Origin: Dicyema japonicum
Lineage: Eukaryota; Dicyemida; Rhombozoa; Dicyemidae
Assembly (NCBI GenBank): GCA_011109175.1
Contig: RDEW01000014.1
Coordinates: forward strand, 134,042 to 198,041
Direction of reading: 5' to 3'
DNA: 64,000 nucleotides
Shown: one piece after another, positions 24,190 through 35,399 of the stretch
Layout: each line of letters starts with the position of its first letter
Position numbering within the stretch: the stretch's first letter is position 1
Notes under the pieces: generated by a model
Seen by the model: only the letters and a program-made list of their open reading frames with translations
Databases searched by the model: none
Told to the model about the DNA's origin: nothing
Translations under genes and position numbers: made by a program

Positions 24190-24480
24190 TCCAAAGACCA
24201 AGGGTAAAACCAAACTAACTAATTCCTGACACGTTCCAACAGAACCCTCACACAAGCAAAGTGATTAAGGGGCGTTGTCTGGGGAACTAAGGTCGATTCC
24301 AGAACTCGTCACTAGGGAGCAAAATTTTTTTACGGTGGAATGAATAGATGGGTCCTTTTGAATAATAACCAGGCATTTCAAATCCTAAAGTCTCCTGAGT
24401 AAAATGGATCAAACGACGCCACCAAAGGAAGGAAGAGAAATCATCAATCAAGTAACCATATGGCACCACGTGGCCATTAA
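24190..24480. repeat. Dispersed repeat, family F2, copy 1
   Basis: Shares ordered landmarks with 28555-28760 and 49490-49690: CCTGACACGTTCCA, CCAGAACT(C/T)GTC, a GGATC/GGGTCCTTTTGAA block, and AATGACGCCA(C/T)CA or ACGACGCCACCA near the end. Non-coding as far as I can see; possibly the end of an unrecognised LINE. Confidence 0.6.
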
Positions 24481-24589
24481 TTTATAATTATTATTATAAT
24501 CATGTAACTATCCACTAGGCTAACTGACGGCTGATTTTACAAAAAATGTTTATTTAAACTATCAACCTAGTTCACCTTGTTGTTAACAG

Positions 24590-24800
24590 CCGCACTGTAA
24601 CGAGTTCCTGGCAAGAGGCCTTATGGTCCTAGTTCAAATCTCGCTGCTTTATATTCCGACTGAAGGTTCCCCGCATCTCGATGTTTTGCTTGATGAGTGA
24701 CGCCGTCATCAGTGATTATTTCACTTAGGAAACCGGATCGTCTTTAAAGGACATACAGACAACAGAAAAAGAAATGAAGACCATTCCTTAGTTCTCTACG
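24590..24800 (+). repeat. tRNA-derived SINE copy
   Basis: Same order of landmarks as the copy at 11251: B-box-like AGTTCAAATCTCGCTGCT, then CCCGCATCTCGATG, GACGCCGTCATCAGTG and ACCGGATCGTCT, ending in AAGACCATTCCTTAGTTCT. The A box is diverged. Confidence 0.6.
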
Positions 24801-25129
24801 ATTAGCATAATCTAAATTACGATAATTCTTATTGTCTCTCATTTTGAATATGCAAGTTTTATTTTGACGGAAAAAGCTTGGGAGCATCTTCGTCCTGATG
24901 AATTGCTTGTATAAGAGGATTAGACATTCTATAGACCGTTTGAGTAACCTGCTACTAACGAATAACGATTGAGATCATCAAAGTGTTTCTCAAAAACAGA
25001 CAGATCAAAGACAACTCTGAGGATATTCGGATATTTGTTCACTGGAAAAAATTCGTTACTTAAGGGTAAAATAGGATTAGTTGAATTGCTTCTGCTATGT
25101 GGTAAATAAGATTATAGAAGATTTCGATG

Positions 25130-25283
25130 GAGACCGGGTGGCGTAATGTGATCAGTTATTGACAAAAACCAGGTGGTCTCTGATTAAAATCTCGCTGCTG
25201 TCTATTTGGTTGAAGGTTCCACGCATCTCCGATGCTTCTGGGTTGACGAGTGACACCGTGTTTCATCACTTCGGAACCGGATT
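25130..25283 (+). repeat. tRNA-derived SINE, left part, interrupted by LINE B
   Basis: Contains GACCGGGTGGCGTAATGTG (A-box region), TTAAAATCTCGCTGCTG (B-box region) and the body up to CGGAACCGGATT. Its last 63 bases are duplicated at 28322-28383, where the rest of the SINE resumes, so LINE B landed inside this element. Confidence 0.7.
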
Positions 25284-28200
25284 ATTATTATTATTATTAT
25301 TTAAGCACTTCACGAGAGCCATACTAATTATAGCCCCGGATGTGCAGGAAAAGAAACAAGGTTAGATGTCATCCTTTTCCATGCTCCCCTGTTCCTAGCC
25401 AAGGCTCTCATGCTGTCCAGGTCGTCGGCATTTGTTAGATTTTTTTTGATACTGACCAGGTCTTTTTGTAAGACTATTGGCAGTGTTGTTCTTGGTCTTC
25501 CCCGATAGCGGCCTTCTTGACTAACATAGTATGTTTCCATAGATATGTTCGGTGGGGATGTTAATTCCATCCTCAGCACGTGTCCGAAGAGCCTCCATCG
25601 GGATTCCAGTACTTCTAAGCTGATAGGTCTAGTGCTGCATCTCTTATATAAAGCATTCCTAGATATTCTCGTAGGCCAAGTAGTTCCTGTTATTTTTCTC
25701 AGCTGACCTCTGTGGAACGAGTCTAGTTTTTTCATATCCGCTGATGAGGTCGCCCAAGTTCCAGCGTTATATAAAAGTACGGGTTTTATGAATGAGTCGT
25801 ATAGTAGGATTCTCATTTTCGTGTCGATGCCTTTTTGATTGAGCCATAAATTCTTCAGTTTATATAACGCAGCATTGGCTAGAGTTTTCCTACGTAAAAT
25901 ATCTTCGCTATCTCCCATAAGTGAACCGAGTTTCTTTACTTGTCGCCACTTCTCTTCTAGGACGTTACTCATCCTTCTTATCTCTGTGAGTTCTGTTTTT
26001 CTCTGTTCACAGTAAGAAACCATTTCCCTAGTACATCTGGTGCTTTTTCTAATAGGTTTTCCAGGACCTCTTTGTCTTCAGAAATTAGGTCTACATCGTC
26101 CGCGTAGATTACTTCTTCCGTCTTTCCTTGGTATACGGTCTGAGTTCCTTCATAGCGGTTTCCAAACAAATTGTGAATTGGAGAAGAGATAGGAAGTTTC
26201 CTTGTGGAATGCATGTGTTTGTTCCAAATTTTCTTGAATAGGTCTTTCCGATTCTCACAAGGAGCTCAGTTTTGGAAAATAGAATTCGGGTCATCCTTAG
26301 ACTCTCCTCATCAAGAAATCCGCTCAGTACCCATATAAACTTGTTCCTGTTAACCGTATCAAAATCATTTGATAAATCAATTTTCAAAATATTGGTGGCG
26401 TTACGGTATCTTTGATATGTTGCACACCTCCATCTGTGACTCCAAACCGCATCAGGTGTGGATCTTCTTTCTCGAAAACCACTTTGACTTTTTGTTAGGA
26501 ATTTGTAAGCAAGTCCTTTTATTCATTCAAACACAATGTTTGTTAAGACATTGCGTAATGAGTTTAGTTGTATGATTGGTCACAAGTTTTCTAGCGGTCC
26601 TCTGGATATGTTGGTTATTGTATGAGGATTAGTAGTCCCGTACACAGAGGTAGAGTTGAGTTAGTTGAAAACATTTCATTTAGTAGTGTAGCGATTTTTT
26701 CAAAAAGGAGGTCAGGGCCGTATTTCAGTAGTTCTGGGTTTATCGCATCTGATCCGGGGCTTCTGTAATTCTTGAATTTTCGGCAGGCTGTTTTGATTTC
26801 GTCGACCGTGATTGGTATCTCAAGGGGTCTTGGCCTTCCATCAAATAGGTGGATTTCTATGGTTTTGATGTTGAAAAGCTTCTCAAAGTGAGCCGCGATG
26901 GCTTCAGTTTGTTCTTTGGTGTTCAGTATTAGCTTACCGTTCTCGTCTTTTATGGTTAGTCGACTTCGGTTTGTTCGCCGCAGCAAACGGGCAGCAACGT
27001 ACACCTGTGCGTTGTCTTTCACTTTGTTTACTTCTTCTATACAGGAAGCTATTTCTTCTATGAAAAGCTTTTTGTTCAGACCCTTTATTTTTCTTCTGAC
27101 ACGTTGTCTTTCGCCTTGAAGGGCTTTTATCGCATTAGTGTCAGTGGCATTTGATTTTCTCATATTTATTTCTTTTAACATCTGGATGAATAGCCTTCAG
27201 GTTCAATTTACTATTCTCCCTTTTGCCAAGACATGCTTCAGCAGCTTCGTTGATGGTGTCTTTTTTGCGTTTCCAGGCGTCTTCTAGCGTGATATCCACC
27301 AATACGTCCTGCAAATTAGTCTGAATGTATTGTTGATATCTCTCAGTAGTCTCCGGTTGAGAAATCAGCCTTTCAGTCGCGTAGTCGCCTCTGATTTTCT
27401 CAAATTCGTGATTTTTTGCATTCTTGTATTTAATGGCATGTTTTTTCAGGGTGAAGGTCGCAATGACCATCTTGTGGTCGCTGACAGTCGTCGAGCCTTC
27501 ATATGAACGTGCGTTTACTAGAAGGTGTTTGTCTTTAGCCCGACATATGACATAATCGATTTGGTTGTATATTGGGACCAGCTTTCCCTCTGAGTTCCTT
27601 CGCTTCCCCATCCACGTAGTTTTGTGGCAGGCAGGATGCGTAAATGCAGTATTGCATAGGAAAAGGTTGTTTGCCATACAAAAGTGACCAAGTATTGTCC
27701 CGGGTAGATTTCTTATTCCACGTCCATGTTCTCCCAAGAAAACATCATCCGGGTTATTCTTCATCCCGATTTTTGCATTCAAATCCCCAGCAATGAGTAT
27801 TAGTGATGACGACTCATATTCGTTGTACGTCCGTAACAGTGTTGAATAGAAGTCGTCTAGTTCTGTCGGATCTTTCGCTACTCTCCCGCAGTGTGGCGCA
27901 TAAACATTTACAATTGTCAGAAAGCTCTTCGAAGGAGGTAAGTCGTTTAGCCGGATTTGTATAACACAGATCCTGTCATTCACACTCCATATACGGTGGA
28001 CTGCACTTGTCAACTTTGAGTGGATGGCAAATCCAAGTCCATAATGTTTTGAGTCGCTCGGCTGACATATAATTCGATATTCGCCGAAGTTCTCATCAAG
28101 GCTACAAGTAACTTTCGTCTCTTGTAGACACCCAATAGATACGTCGTATCTCTCCAGGTCATCACAGAGAATCTTCCTCGACCAGGTCGTAGATAAGCCT

Positions 28201-28321
28201 CTAGCATTGAACGTAAGGACTTTTAGACGAGATGCATCCCTTTGTATCCATTGCCTTTTAGACATTTTTCTCAATTGCGATCCAATCAAGAAACGAGGCA
28301 CGTCACCACCTCACCAAAAAA
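25284..28321 (-). mobile_element. RTE-like LINE copy B, close to full length
   Basis: About 3.0 kb. The 5' end (right side) starts TTTTTTTGGTGAGGTGGTGA. A 386-codon open frame (27141-28301) encodes an APE endonuclease: FNARGLS, QETKVT, NVYAPH, IAGDLNAKIG and VSDHKMVIATF, with catalytic-type residues in place. A frameshift follows at about 27170. RT fingers lie at 26615-27181 (RSPGSDAINPELLKY), then a damaged stretch with stops (about 26400-26640), a palm with DLSNDFDTVNR (26340-26390), YADDVDL (about 26105) and the thumb/C-terminus to 25328 (FIKPVLLYNAGTW, LARNRGAWK). It ends in an ATT/AAT run at 25284. Single-ORF layout, size and microsatellite tail fit the RTE clade. Dead because of stops in the RT. 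Confidence 0.85.
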
Positions 28322-28430
28322 ACGCATCTCGATGCTTCTGGGTTGACGAGTGACACCGTGTTTCATCACTTCGGAACCGGATTGTCTTTTTAATTCACAC
28401 ACAAGCAAAAAGAAAAGAACAAAAAGTCAA
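28322..28430 (+). repeat. SINE right part with duplicated target site
   Basis: 28322-28383 repeats 25221-25283 with a single one-base indel. The SINE then continues with TTCACACACAAGCAAAAAG. Together these mark the right edge of the LINE B insertion. Confidence 0.8.
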
Positions 28431-28554
28431 GGGGTTGGGTTCAACATATCCCAACGTTAAGAGAATTTCTTTGAAGCGAAAGTTTTGTCTCGGTTCAACG
28501 TCCGCCATCGGGATCTTCTTTGGAAGAACCGATAAAAATATAAAAAAAATAAAA

Positions 28555-28760
28555 TTATTCAAAGATAAAGGGAACCCAAACTAGCGATCTACTTGATCCT
28601 GACACGTTCCATCGATTCCAGAACTTGTCTCCAAGTAACAAAATTGTCTCCCGATGGAAAGAATAGTTGGATCCTTTTGAAAACAGGCAGTCATTGGGCG
28701 TCTCCATAGTCAGGTGGATCCAATGACGCCATCAGAGACAAGTGAATTACATGACTCCTC
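28555..28760. repeat. Dispersed repeat, family F2, copy 2
   Basis: Matches 24190-24480 and 49490-49690 in ordered landmarks, including CCTGACACGTTCCATCGATT, CATTGGGCGTCTCC and CCAATGACGCCATCAGAG. Confidence 0.6.
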
Positions 28761-29207
28761 TCTAGGAGAACTTTAGATTTGAAAAAACTAAAATTACTGG
28801 GCGACCATGTTAACAAACTCAAGCTCTTTAGTTCCACAAACCTTAAATACTCCCCTTTCTAATATCGAAGCATTCCCTTAAGTAGCCATGTTACGGAAAA
28901 ATAACAAATTCATTAATAAATTAAGCAGCCATGATAAAAATCAAATAAATAGCATTATATTAACAGTAGAGACCAAGCATAACATCACAGTTGCCACAAA
29001 ATACAAGGATTCAATCGTAAACGAGGATATCCCCATAAAAAAGGAATTGAAACCAAGAGATATCACAAAAGAGACGGCTAATCCACTAAAATAAGCAAAA
29101 CAAAACTACAATGAGGGACGTTGGAGAGGATTTGGAACATTTAAGGATACTCCAAGCAAAGGAAGGAGTAATTCCACCAGGAATACATAAGGAGTGTCTG
29201 AATTTTG
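28761..29207. other. Spacer, low-complexity ORF only
   Basis: A lysine/asparagine-rich ORF (28888-29094) looks like compositional noise of AT-rich DNA; no family recognised. Confidence 0.3.
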
Positions 29208-29579
29208 TCACAAATTACTTGTCATGAACGTATAAACGAACTTTCCTGGAGTACTAAGCCTCTTTGAAGTTATAAAATCCGCCGCAGCGTGGAATTTATG
29301 GACCTTCCTAACACAGTCGATGAGATTTAACACATAAAAGAGATCCCGGGAGATGAGGTTCCTCAAAGGTGAATAGTAAACACAAAATCTAGGGTCAATG
29401 GAAAAAGGATACAGAATCATTAGAATTTGCAGTAATTCATCAAAATTTGGAATTGACTTTAAAATTGACTCCGACATCAAAAGACAGTGAATTATGACAC
29501 CCCCGCGACAGGCGATAAATGTGATAAGAAAAATAAGCAGAGGGTATTTGTTTTTATAATTTTCAAAGCCTAAAGTCAT
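29208..29579 (-). CDS. Unrecognised ORF with one hydrophobic segment
   Basis: A 123-codon frame with an early membrane-type segment (LLIFLITFIACRGGVIIHCL) and a mixed remainder ending in a basic/aromatic stretch. I recognise no family. It lies just before the LINE C/D pair and may be one exon of a host gene or a remnant. Its length without stops in AT-rich DNA is the only argument for it. Confidence 0.25.
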   Translation of the reverse strand: MTLGFENYKNKYPLLIFLITFIACRGGVIIHCLLMSESILKSIPNFDELLQILMILYPFSIDPRFCVYYSPLRNLISRDLFYVLNLIDCVRKVHKFHAAADFITSKRLSTPGKFVYTFMTSNL

Positions 29580-29800
29580 CAGATTGTGTACGTGTTATTT
29601 GGGATGCAATTTTAATACATTTGATTGCATAATTGTTGATATTATAAAATGTATTTACTTGTTGACGCAAAATAAACGATCCCACAACATCAATTATTGT
29701 CATTACTAATCTAAATTATTAAAATTAAAAGACTCGAATTTTATTTATTAATAAAATAAATAAAATATAAATGTTTTCGTTGATATCAACAAGCATTTGG

Positions 29801-30471
29801 TTTTTTTGGTTGAGGTGGTGACGACATCTCTATTGCACTGTCTTATTCGTATTTTTTACCGACTTATCCGTTCACTCTGGGAACTTTCAATTGCATAGGA
29901 CTTAAACAACCTCACAAGAAACACCAACTGGTATGCTACCTAGCCACAAGAAGAGGACATGACTAAACACCAGGTTTAGAATATACAAAACTTTTGTCAT
30001 CCCGGTAATGACCTACAACTCTGGGATTTAGCGATTCTCTAAACGGGAAATGGACCGTCTTGACTTTTTCCACAGAGCTCAGCTTTAATCAGTAATCAAG
30101 ATTAACTGGCCTATGAAGATCTCTGATGCAAACCTTTATAATAAATGCAAATACGGCGTGCTGTCAGATGATATTTTCAATCAAGACGTCTAAATGACCA
30201 GGTCCCCGCAAATTTCGCAATGGTCAACTACCTCGCACACACAGGAGCCGGATTTTGTGGAAGGCCAAGAACGACACTTCCGACTATCTTGAACGAAGAC
30301 CTATCGGCGGTTGGTATGAGACTAACTTCGGTGGACGATCTGGATTACCTAAGAGAACTAGCGCGTAACAGAGGATCATGGTCGAGGTTGACGAAGAGGA
30401 TGATTAGGAATACGGCACAAGGGAAACATAACTAATTTATGTTTAAACGGGAGTGCTTTTAATAATAATAA
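29801..30471 (+). mobile_element. RTE-like LINE copy C, internally deleted
   Basis: Opens with the family's 5' end (TTGGTTGAGGTGGTGACGAC) and soon passes into RT thumb text (YKTFVIPVMTYNSG at about 29980). It ends with ARNRGSWSRLTKRM and GTGCTTTTAATAATAATAAT. The endonuclease and most of the RT are missing. Copy D follows with no spacer. Confidence 0.75.
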
Positions 30472-33262
30472 TTTGGTTGAGGTGGTGACGTGCATCTCTT
30501 GCACTTATATCTACAATGGATTCAGAACAATTTAATAACCTGACTATCCTAACCTTCAATGTCTGAGGCTTGAATAACGTGGCTAAGAGGCAGCTTCTAT
30601 GTTCTGATGTTGAGAAATACCGGGGTTCTGTATGCTGCCTACAGGAGACTAAAATAAAAAATGGACTCTATGAAATACATGCAAATTTCCGGTTAATATT
30701 GCTTCCCTCGGAATCGAGGCACTATGGACAAGACTTTGCAATACACAGGGACTATTTTCTCAAAGTATATCGTTACTGGAAAGTCAATGACAGAATCAGT
30801 GTCTTACAACTACGTACAAGATCAAGCAGAACTTCGAGGAAACTAATCTCAATTATCAACGTTTACGCACACAAGTGGACGCATCCTAAAAAATCCGGAA
30901 GAACTTGACCTGTTCTACGAGGAATTGGAAAGACATCAACAGACCGCATTTCATTATACTTATTGTTTATTGCCGGGGACTGGAATGCGAAAGTGGGAAC
31001 TCGTAGAAGAAGTGAAAGTTTCGCTGGCCAGCACGGAAGAGGAATCAGAAACTTTGCGGGAACCATCTTGGCGGAGTTTTGCCTGGCATTTGATCTGTTC
31101 ATATGTAATACTGGTTTCCAAAATCCCGCAATCATAAAACGACATGGACTGGGCAACGATTTTACCTACCGAAGGCTCTATTTACATTTTCAACCAAATT
31201 GACTACATCATCTGCCGAGTCAAAGAAAAATCACTCCTACGTGACTTAGATCTTATGGAGGTAGAACAATCGACAGTGATCACAAGATAGCCTCTGTCAA
31301 GTTCCCAACGAAGACATTATTGACCTAAGACGAATAGAGCTAATTGTAGATGTAAGAAGCTACAAAATGGAACAACTGTGTTACTCTACATCGATCAGAG
31401 ACAACTCCCAAATATCAATTACGAGATTCCTCCGAAACCTGGATCCCGGACTTCTTCCAGGAGGCATCCGGGCGGAGACAATGAAAGGGATCCTTTCGGC
31501 AGCAAATGGGAGCATCGGAACCTGGTCCCTGGAACTGTTTAAAAAATGTATACATCCAGAGATCCCCGCCCTCATTAAAAAACAAAGGGAATTAAGATTA
31601 CAACTGGAAAATACGTCTGATCCGGACAAGAAACAAATCTTGAAGTCTAGAAAAACATCCACCCAGAAAAACCATAAAGATTTTGAATAAGAAGCACGTC
31701 ATTTTAACAAATTCCAAAGATCAGGCTGAATATATTGAGTCGTATTTCGAGGATATATTAACTGTCTGCGGAGAAATGTCTGATCATACGTGAGGATACT
31801 CCACCCAAATCGATAAAGCTATCACACCTGGCGAAATTTCAAATGCAATGGTCAAACTTAAGAATGGCCGCTCCCCTGGATCGGATGGAATCAATTCAGA
31901 ACTTCTCAAATAACAGACAAACTGCGGGACTACTCAACTCTATGTTTATAAAAAATAATACCCCGCTCTTGGATCCGGACTATTAATACCATTACAAAAG
32001 GTTAACAAGCATGCTGGGCCTGTTGAAAACCTAAGTCCAATAATACTGCTAAACACCTTACGAAACTCCTGGCATTAGTTACGTTGAACTGAATCAGAGA
32101 ACAAATGGACAACTATCTATCCTCTAGTCACAGTGGATTCAGGACAGGAAGATCTACTGCGGATGTAGTATAGAGCCACAAGTGGCGCTGCGCTATCAAC
32201 CAGAGATTGGAAAGTGCAACAACAGTCCTGGGAATAGACCTCTCTAGGGCCTTTGACACAGTCCGTCGTGGTCTACTTCTCAGGATACTGGAACAATTCT
32301 TGGACCCTGATTCTGTAGTATGATAAGAGTGTTGCTATCTAACACAAGACTTCCGTGAATTTACGTTTAATGTTGGTACTCCCCAGGAGATTCCCTCTCG
32401 CCCCTGCTATTTGTCATATATCTGGAGGCGGCATTACGAGATCTTCGGAAGTTCTATGATGGCAGCATCGTCGAAATTTCTTACTCGGACGACGTCGACT
32501 TTGTGTCAGAAGACAAATCGGCCCTACTTCGACTCCATGAGGTGGCACCTGGTGAGCTGAACCGATGGTTCCTTGGAATGAACACCGCAAAAACCGACAT
32601 AATGGAAATCAGGAGAATGCAAAGCAGATCAAGTGAAACATGACGAAAAACAAACAAACTTGACTCTTTACTTGGAGACAGTCAGATATTGCCAGAAGGA
32701 AAGCCCTCGTTTGGGTAATGATGAACAAGTTGAAGAAAGAGTGGATTGGCAAACGACGATCCTGCACATCACTTCGTTTGAGACTGTATGAAGCCTTTGT
32801 CAACCGATCCTAAAATACAATTCATCGACTTGGGGACGTCCAAAACCGAACAGCTTGGACCAGACTCTTTCCATCAAAGAACTGGCCAGCAAGAATAAAC
32901 AAGGAATCACTATATAAGAGATACTGTACGGGTCCAATGAGTCTCGAAATTGTTGATATGCGTTGGAGGATATTTGGATATATCTTGCATATAGACTTGG
33001 GTGCTCCAGCCAACATAGTAATGGAGGATTACTTCATAAGACAGGGACCGTGTTTTCGTGGACCCCGGCGTATTACATAACTAGAAACACTTGAAGAAGA
33101 TCTAAAGCTCGTGAACAAATGTCTAAGAAGTGGAGACGACCTGGACGAGCTGAGGAAACTATCTTACGATCGAGGAGGTTGGAAGAAGTTGGTTGTTTTG
33201 AATGCTGCACATGTGAAATTATAAATAATTATGATTTTACGCATGTGGCTTATAATAATTAT
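30472..33262 (+). mobile_element. RTE-like LINE copy D, nearly full length but degenerate
   Basis: Starts TTGGTTGAGGTGGTGACG. Endonuclease pieces: LTILTFNV with a TGA just after it (where copy B has Arg), CCLQETKI (about 30640), INVYA (30858), FIAGDWNAKVG (30965). RT pieces: PIILLNT-like, GRSTADV (about 32150), GIDLSRAFDTV (about 32235), SYSDDVDFVSED (YADD now YSDD, about 32480), the thumb at about 32800, and LRKLSYDRGGWKK near 33170. Many stops and frameshifts. Confidence 0.8.
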
Positions 33263-33756
33263 CAACAAGCAAGCTCTCAAATATCTTTTCAGTGCTGCAA
33301 ATACCCAGTAAAACCCCCGTATAATTCTAAAACAGGGTCTAAAAAAGGTTGAAACCCGGAAGCGAAGACTGTTTTCACATGGTTGAGAATCGTGGTTCAA
33401 TGAAAGAAGAACGAAAGATTGGAGGTAACGTCAATGCAATTACATTTTAAAAATTTCGAAAATTGACGGGAGTCGATGTTTGTTCGAGTTATTCCACAAA
33501 TCACTCAAATCTCAACATTATGACTCACACTACCACTACTCATTTGGTAGACTAATTCAAACCCGAAATCTTGGTGTAAATTACACCTCTTTAATTCTAT
33601 CAGTTTCGCTTGTATCTTCTGAATTTCTCATTAAGTCTATGGGCAACGGAATTAATCACGAGCCGATAAGTCATTTTCTTGTTACCGCCCCAAATTTTCA
33701 AGAAGTTTACTGATTTTTTTAAATATAGTCGCACTCCTCGAATTCGTCATTTATTT
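33263..33756. other. Spacer, no gene seen
   Basis: AT-rich; short ORFs without recognisable features. Confidence 0.35.
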
Positions 33757-33890
33757 AAGAACCCCCAAGACCATCAAGAAAGGCATCAAAACCAACTGAC
33801 TGAATGATCACGGCTTCCATTAACTCCCGGACTCTCTTCAAGTGGTCCGCCAGGGAGTCTTTTTCAAGGCTGATCGGGATTAATCCGCAT
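33757..33890 (-). CDS. Possible last exon of an unrecognised gene
   Basis: The minus strand reads LIPISLEKDSLADHLKRV, then a helix-like stretch ending FDAFLDGLGGS and a stop at 33757-33759. Codon use looks like the neighbouring host genes, but I could not join it to upstream exons or name it. It lies just downstream of VPS28 on the same strand. Confidence 0.3.
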
Positions 33891-34274
33891 GAGTAGTTTT
33901 TTCCTCAAATGAATTTTCTGGTTCGGAAACGCAGGAAACCTCGACCATTTTCAAATTAATCATACTTTTTTCATAAATTAAGATGTTTTCGTTTTTAAGT
34001 GTTTGTGATTAAATAAATCATAAATTTTCTAATATAAGAAATTATCAACAAATAATTACATTCACCGATCAAAATAAGATATGAACGACCACTAAACGAG
34101 TCATCTATTTTCACCTTCGGATTACATTACGTCACTCTATTGACCAAGGTTAGAGAGGAACAGAAGAAGCAAACAGAAACCTTACAATCAAATAAGACGC
34201 CCCAATAACAGATAGAATAAATTTCACTAGAAAAATCAAAATGAAATAATTAAAATAAATATTATAGAATCAGC

Positions 34275-35073
34275 CTAATGAAGCAAAGCCTTAAAGTCCT
34301 CAAAAGCAGACTCCACGTCAAAAATAAACTGTCTAATTTTGTCATCTTCTATCACATCTCCTGCACCCATAGAATCGAAGACTTTCTGCCTAAAACCTCC
34401 CCAAAGTACGTGACCACTGCTCAATCTGACCCCTTCCCTGAAATGATGAGTATTTGTTAGCATAGGGGAGAAGAAGCCTCAGCAATTCAGTGACATCATG
34501 ATGAAGCTGATCCTTAGCCGCAGCCCCCAATTGAAGTTTGTCCATCAAAGTGATGAATAGCTACAAAATAGATGAGACTCAAAACTGAAGTAATCTGCAA
34601 AACCTCTTTAGCGGATTTGGTACCATCATGAGAAATCGACTGCGGTTCTCCAACTGAAAGTCTCTCCAATGCAGCTGGGCAGTGCATCTAGGATAAGACT
34701 AAAAAAACCTCGTATTTTTTGGCGAACTCAGCGAAGGACTTGAATTCGGCTGCCTGTCTAAAGGCAGCCTTGCACTGTTGCATCAATTTTCTGCATGATT
34801 TTGTGTATCTAAATATTAATCAGGTAGAGACTCTTCTTGTGCGATTAAATCCCTAATATGTGCATTCTCTAATGCTTCCAGAGTGCTTAGGCAGGCGTAA
34901 ACCTCGGCAAAGTTGTCGTATCTTTGTGTGCATTAAAAGCAACCTTTGGCGATCCTTAGTAGTTTTGAATAACCTGACTTCCTATGAGATTATTGTAACT
35001 TTATACTTCAAGCCATTTTGGATTTGTTTGGCCTGTAAATTAATATTAATAAACGACAACCTCGAAGATCCAT
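34275..35073 (-). CDS. VPS28: VPS28, ESCRT-I subunit
   Basis: Core subunit of ESCRT-I, which sorts ubiquitinated membrane proteins into multivesicular bodies. Eight exons: 35061-35073, 35007-35032, 34944-34981, 34832-34921, 34709-34808, 34586-34687, 34415-34560 and 34275-34389; introns are 28, 25, 22, 23, 21, 25 and 25 nt. The joined frame is 209 residues (human 221) with no stop. It matches VPS28 along its length: EEVRLFKTTKDRQRYDNFAE, EEYTKSCRKLMQQCKAAFRQ, CPAALERL, LFITLMDKLQLG (start of the C-terminal four-helix domain) and FIFDVESAFEDFKALLH at the end. The start is a four-codon first exon, plausible because the human N-terminus is also short and variable. Intact by every test I can make. 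Confidence 0.95.
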
Positions 35074-35131
35074 TTGAATTTATATATTAATATAATTAAA
35101 TATAAAGTTTTTATTGAACAAATTATTTACA

Positions 35132-35260
35132 CTAATTTTCCAGTTTACAGTCGTTTTTTATAATATTCTCTGTGAGATGTTCAACGAAACGCTTGTTGAA
35201 TTTCAATGGAAATAAATGAGACATATTGCACCTTGACAGAATATCCTCTTCTAACAGGTC
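35132..35260 (-). CDS. Possible terminal exon of an unrecognised gene
   Basis: The minus strand encodes LLEEDILSRCNMSHLFPLKF, then a helix-like stretch and a TAG at 35132-35134. It may be the end of the gene whose first exon is at 36540-36743, with the Tc1 element inserted between them. Not identified. Confidence 0.3.
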   Translation of the reverse strand, partial: DLLEEDILSRCNMSHLFPLKFNKRFVEHLTENIIKNDCKLEN

Positions 35261-35399
35261 TATGGAAGATTAGTTAATGCTGAACAAAAAGAAATATCGT
35301 GGTCGCCCATGCGTAATCTTATCATCAGTTTCTATCCAAGGGAACTTAAATCAGTTGATGACATAGACGTGCTGAGCAGACATTATGTTGTTGTGTTTG

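Noticed and set aside
28888-29094. Lysine-rich 68-codon ORF as a gene
   Set aside because: Composition is that of AT-rich random frame and no homology or splice context is visible.
33480-33713. 77-codon ORF at 33.5 kb
   Set aside because: No recognisable motif, and the region has no coding-like continuation on either side.
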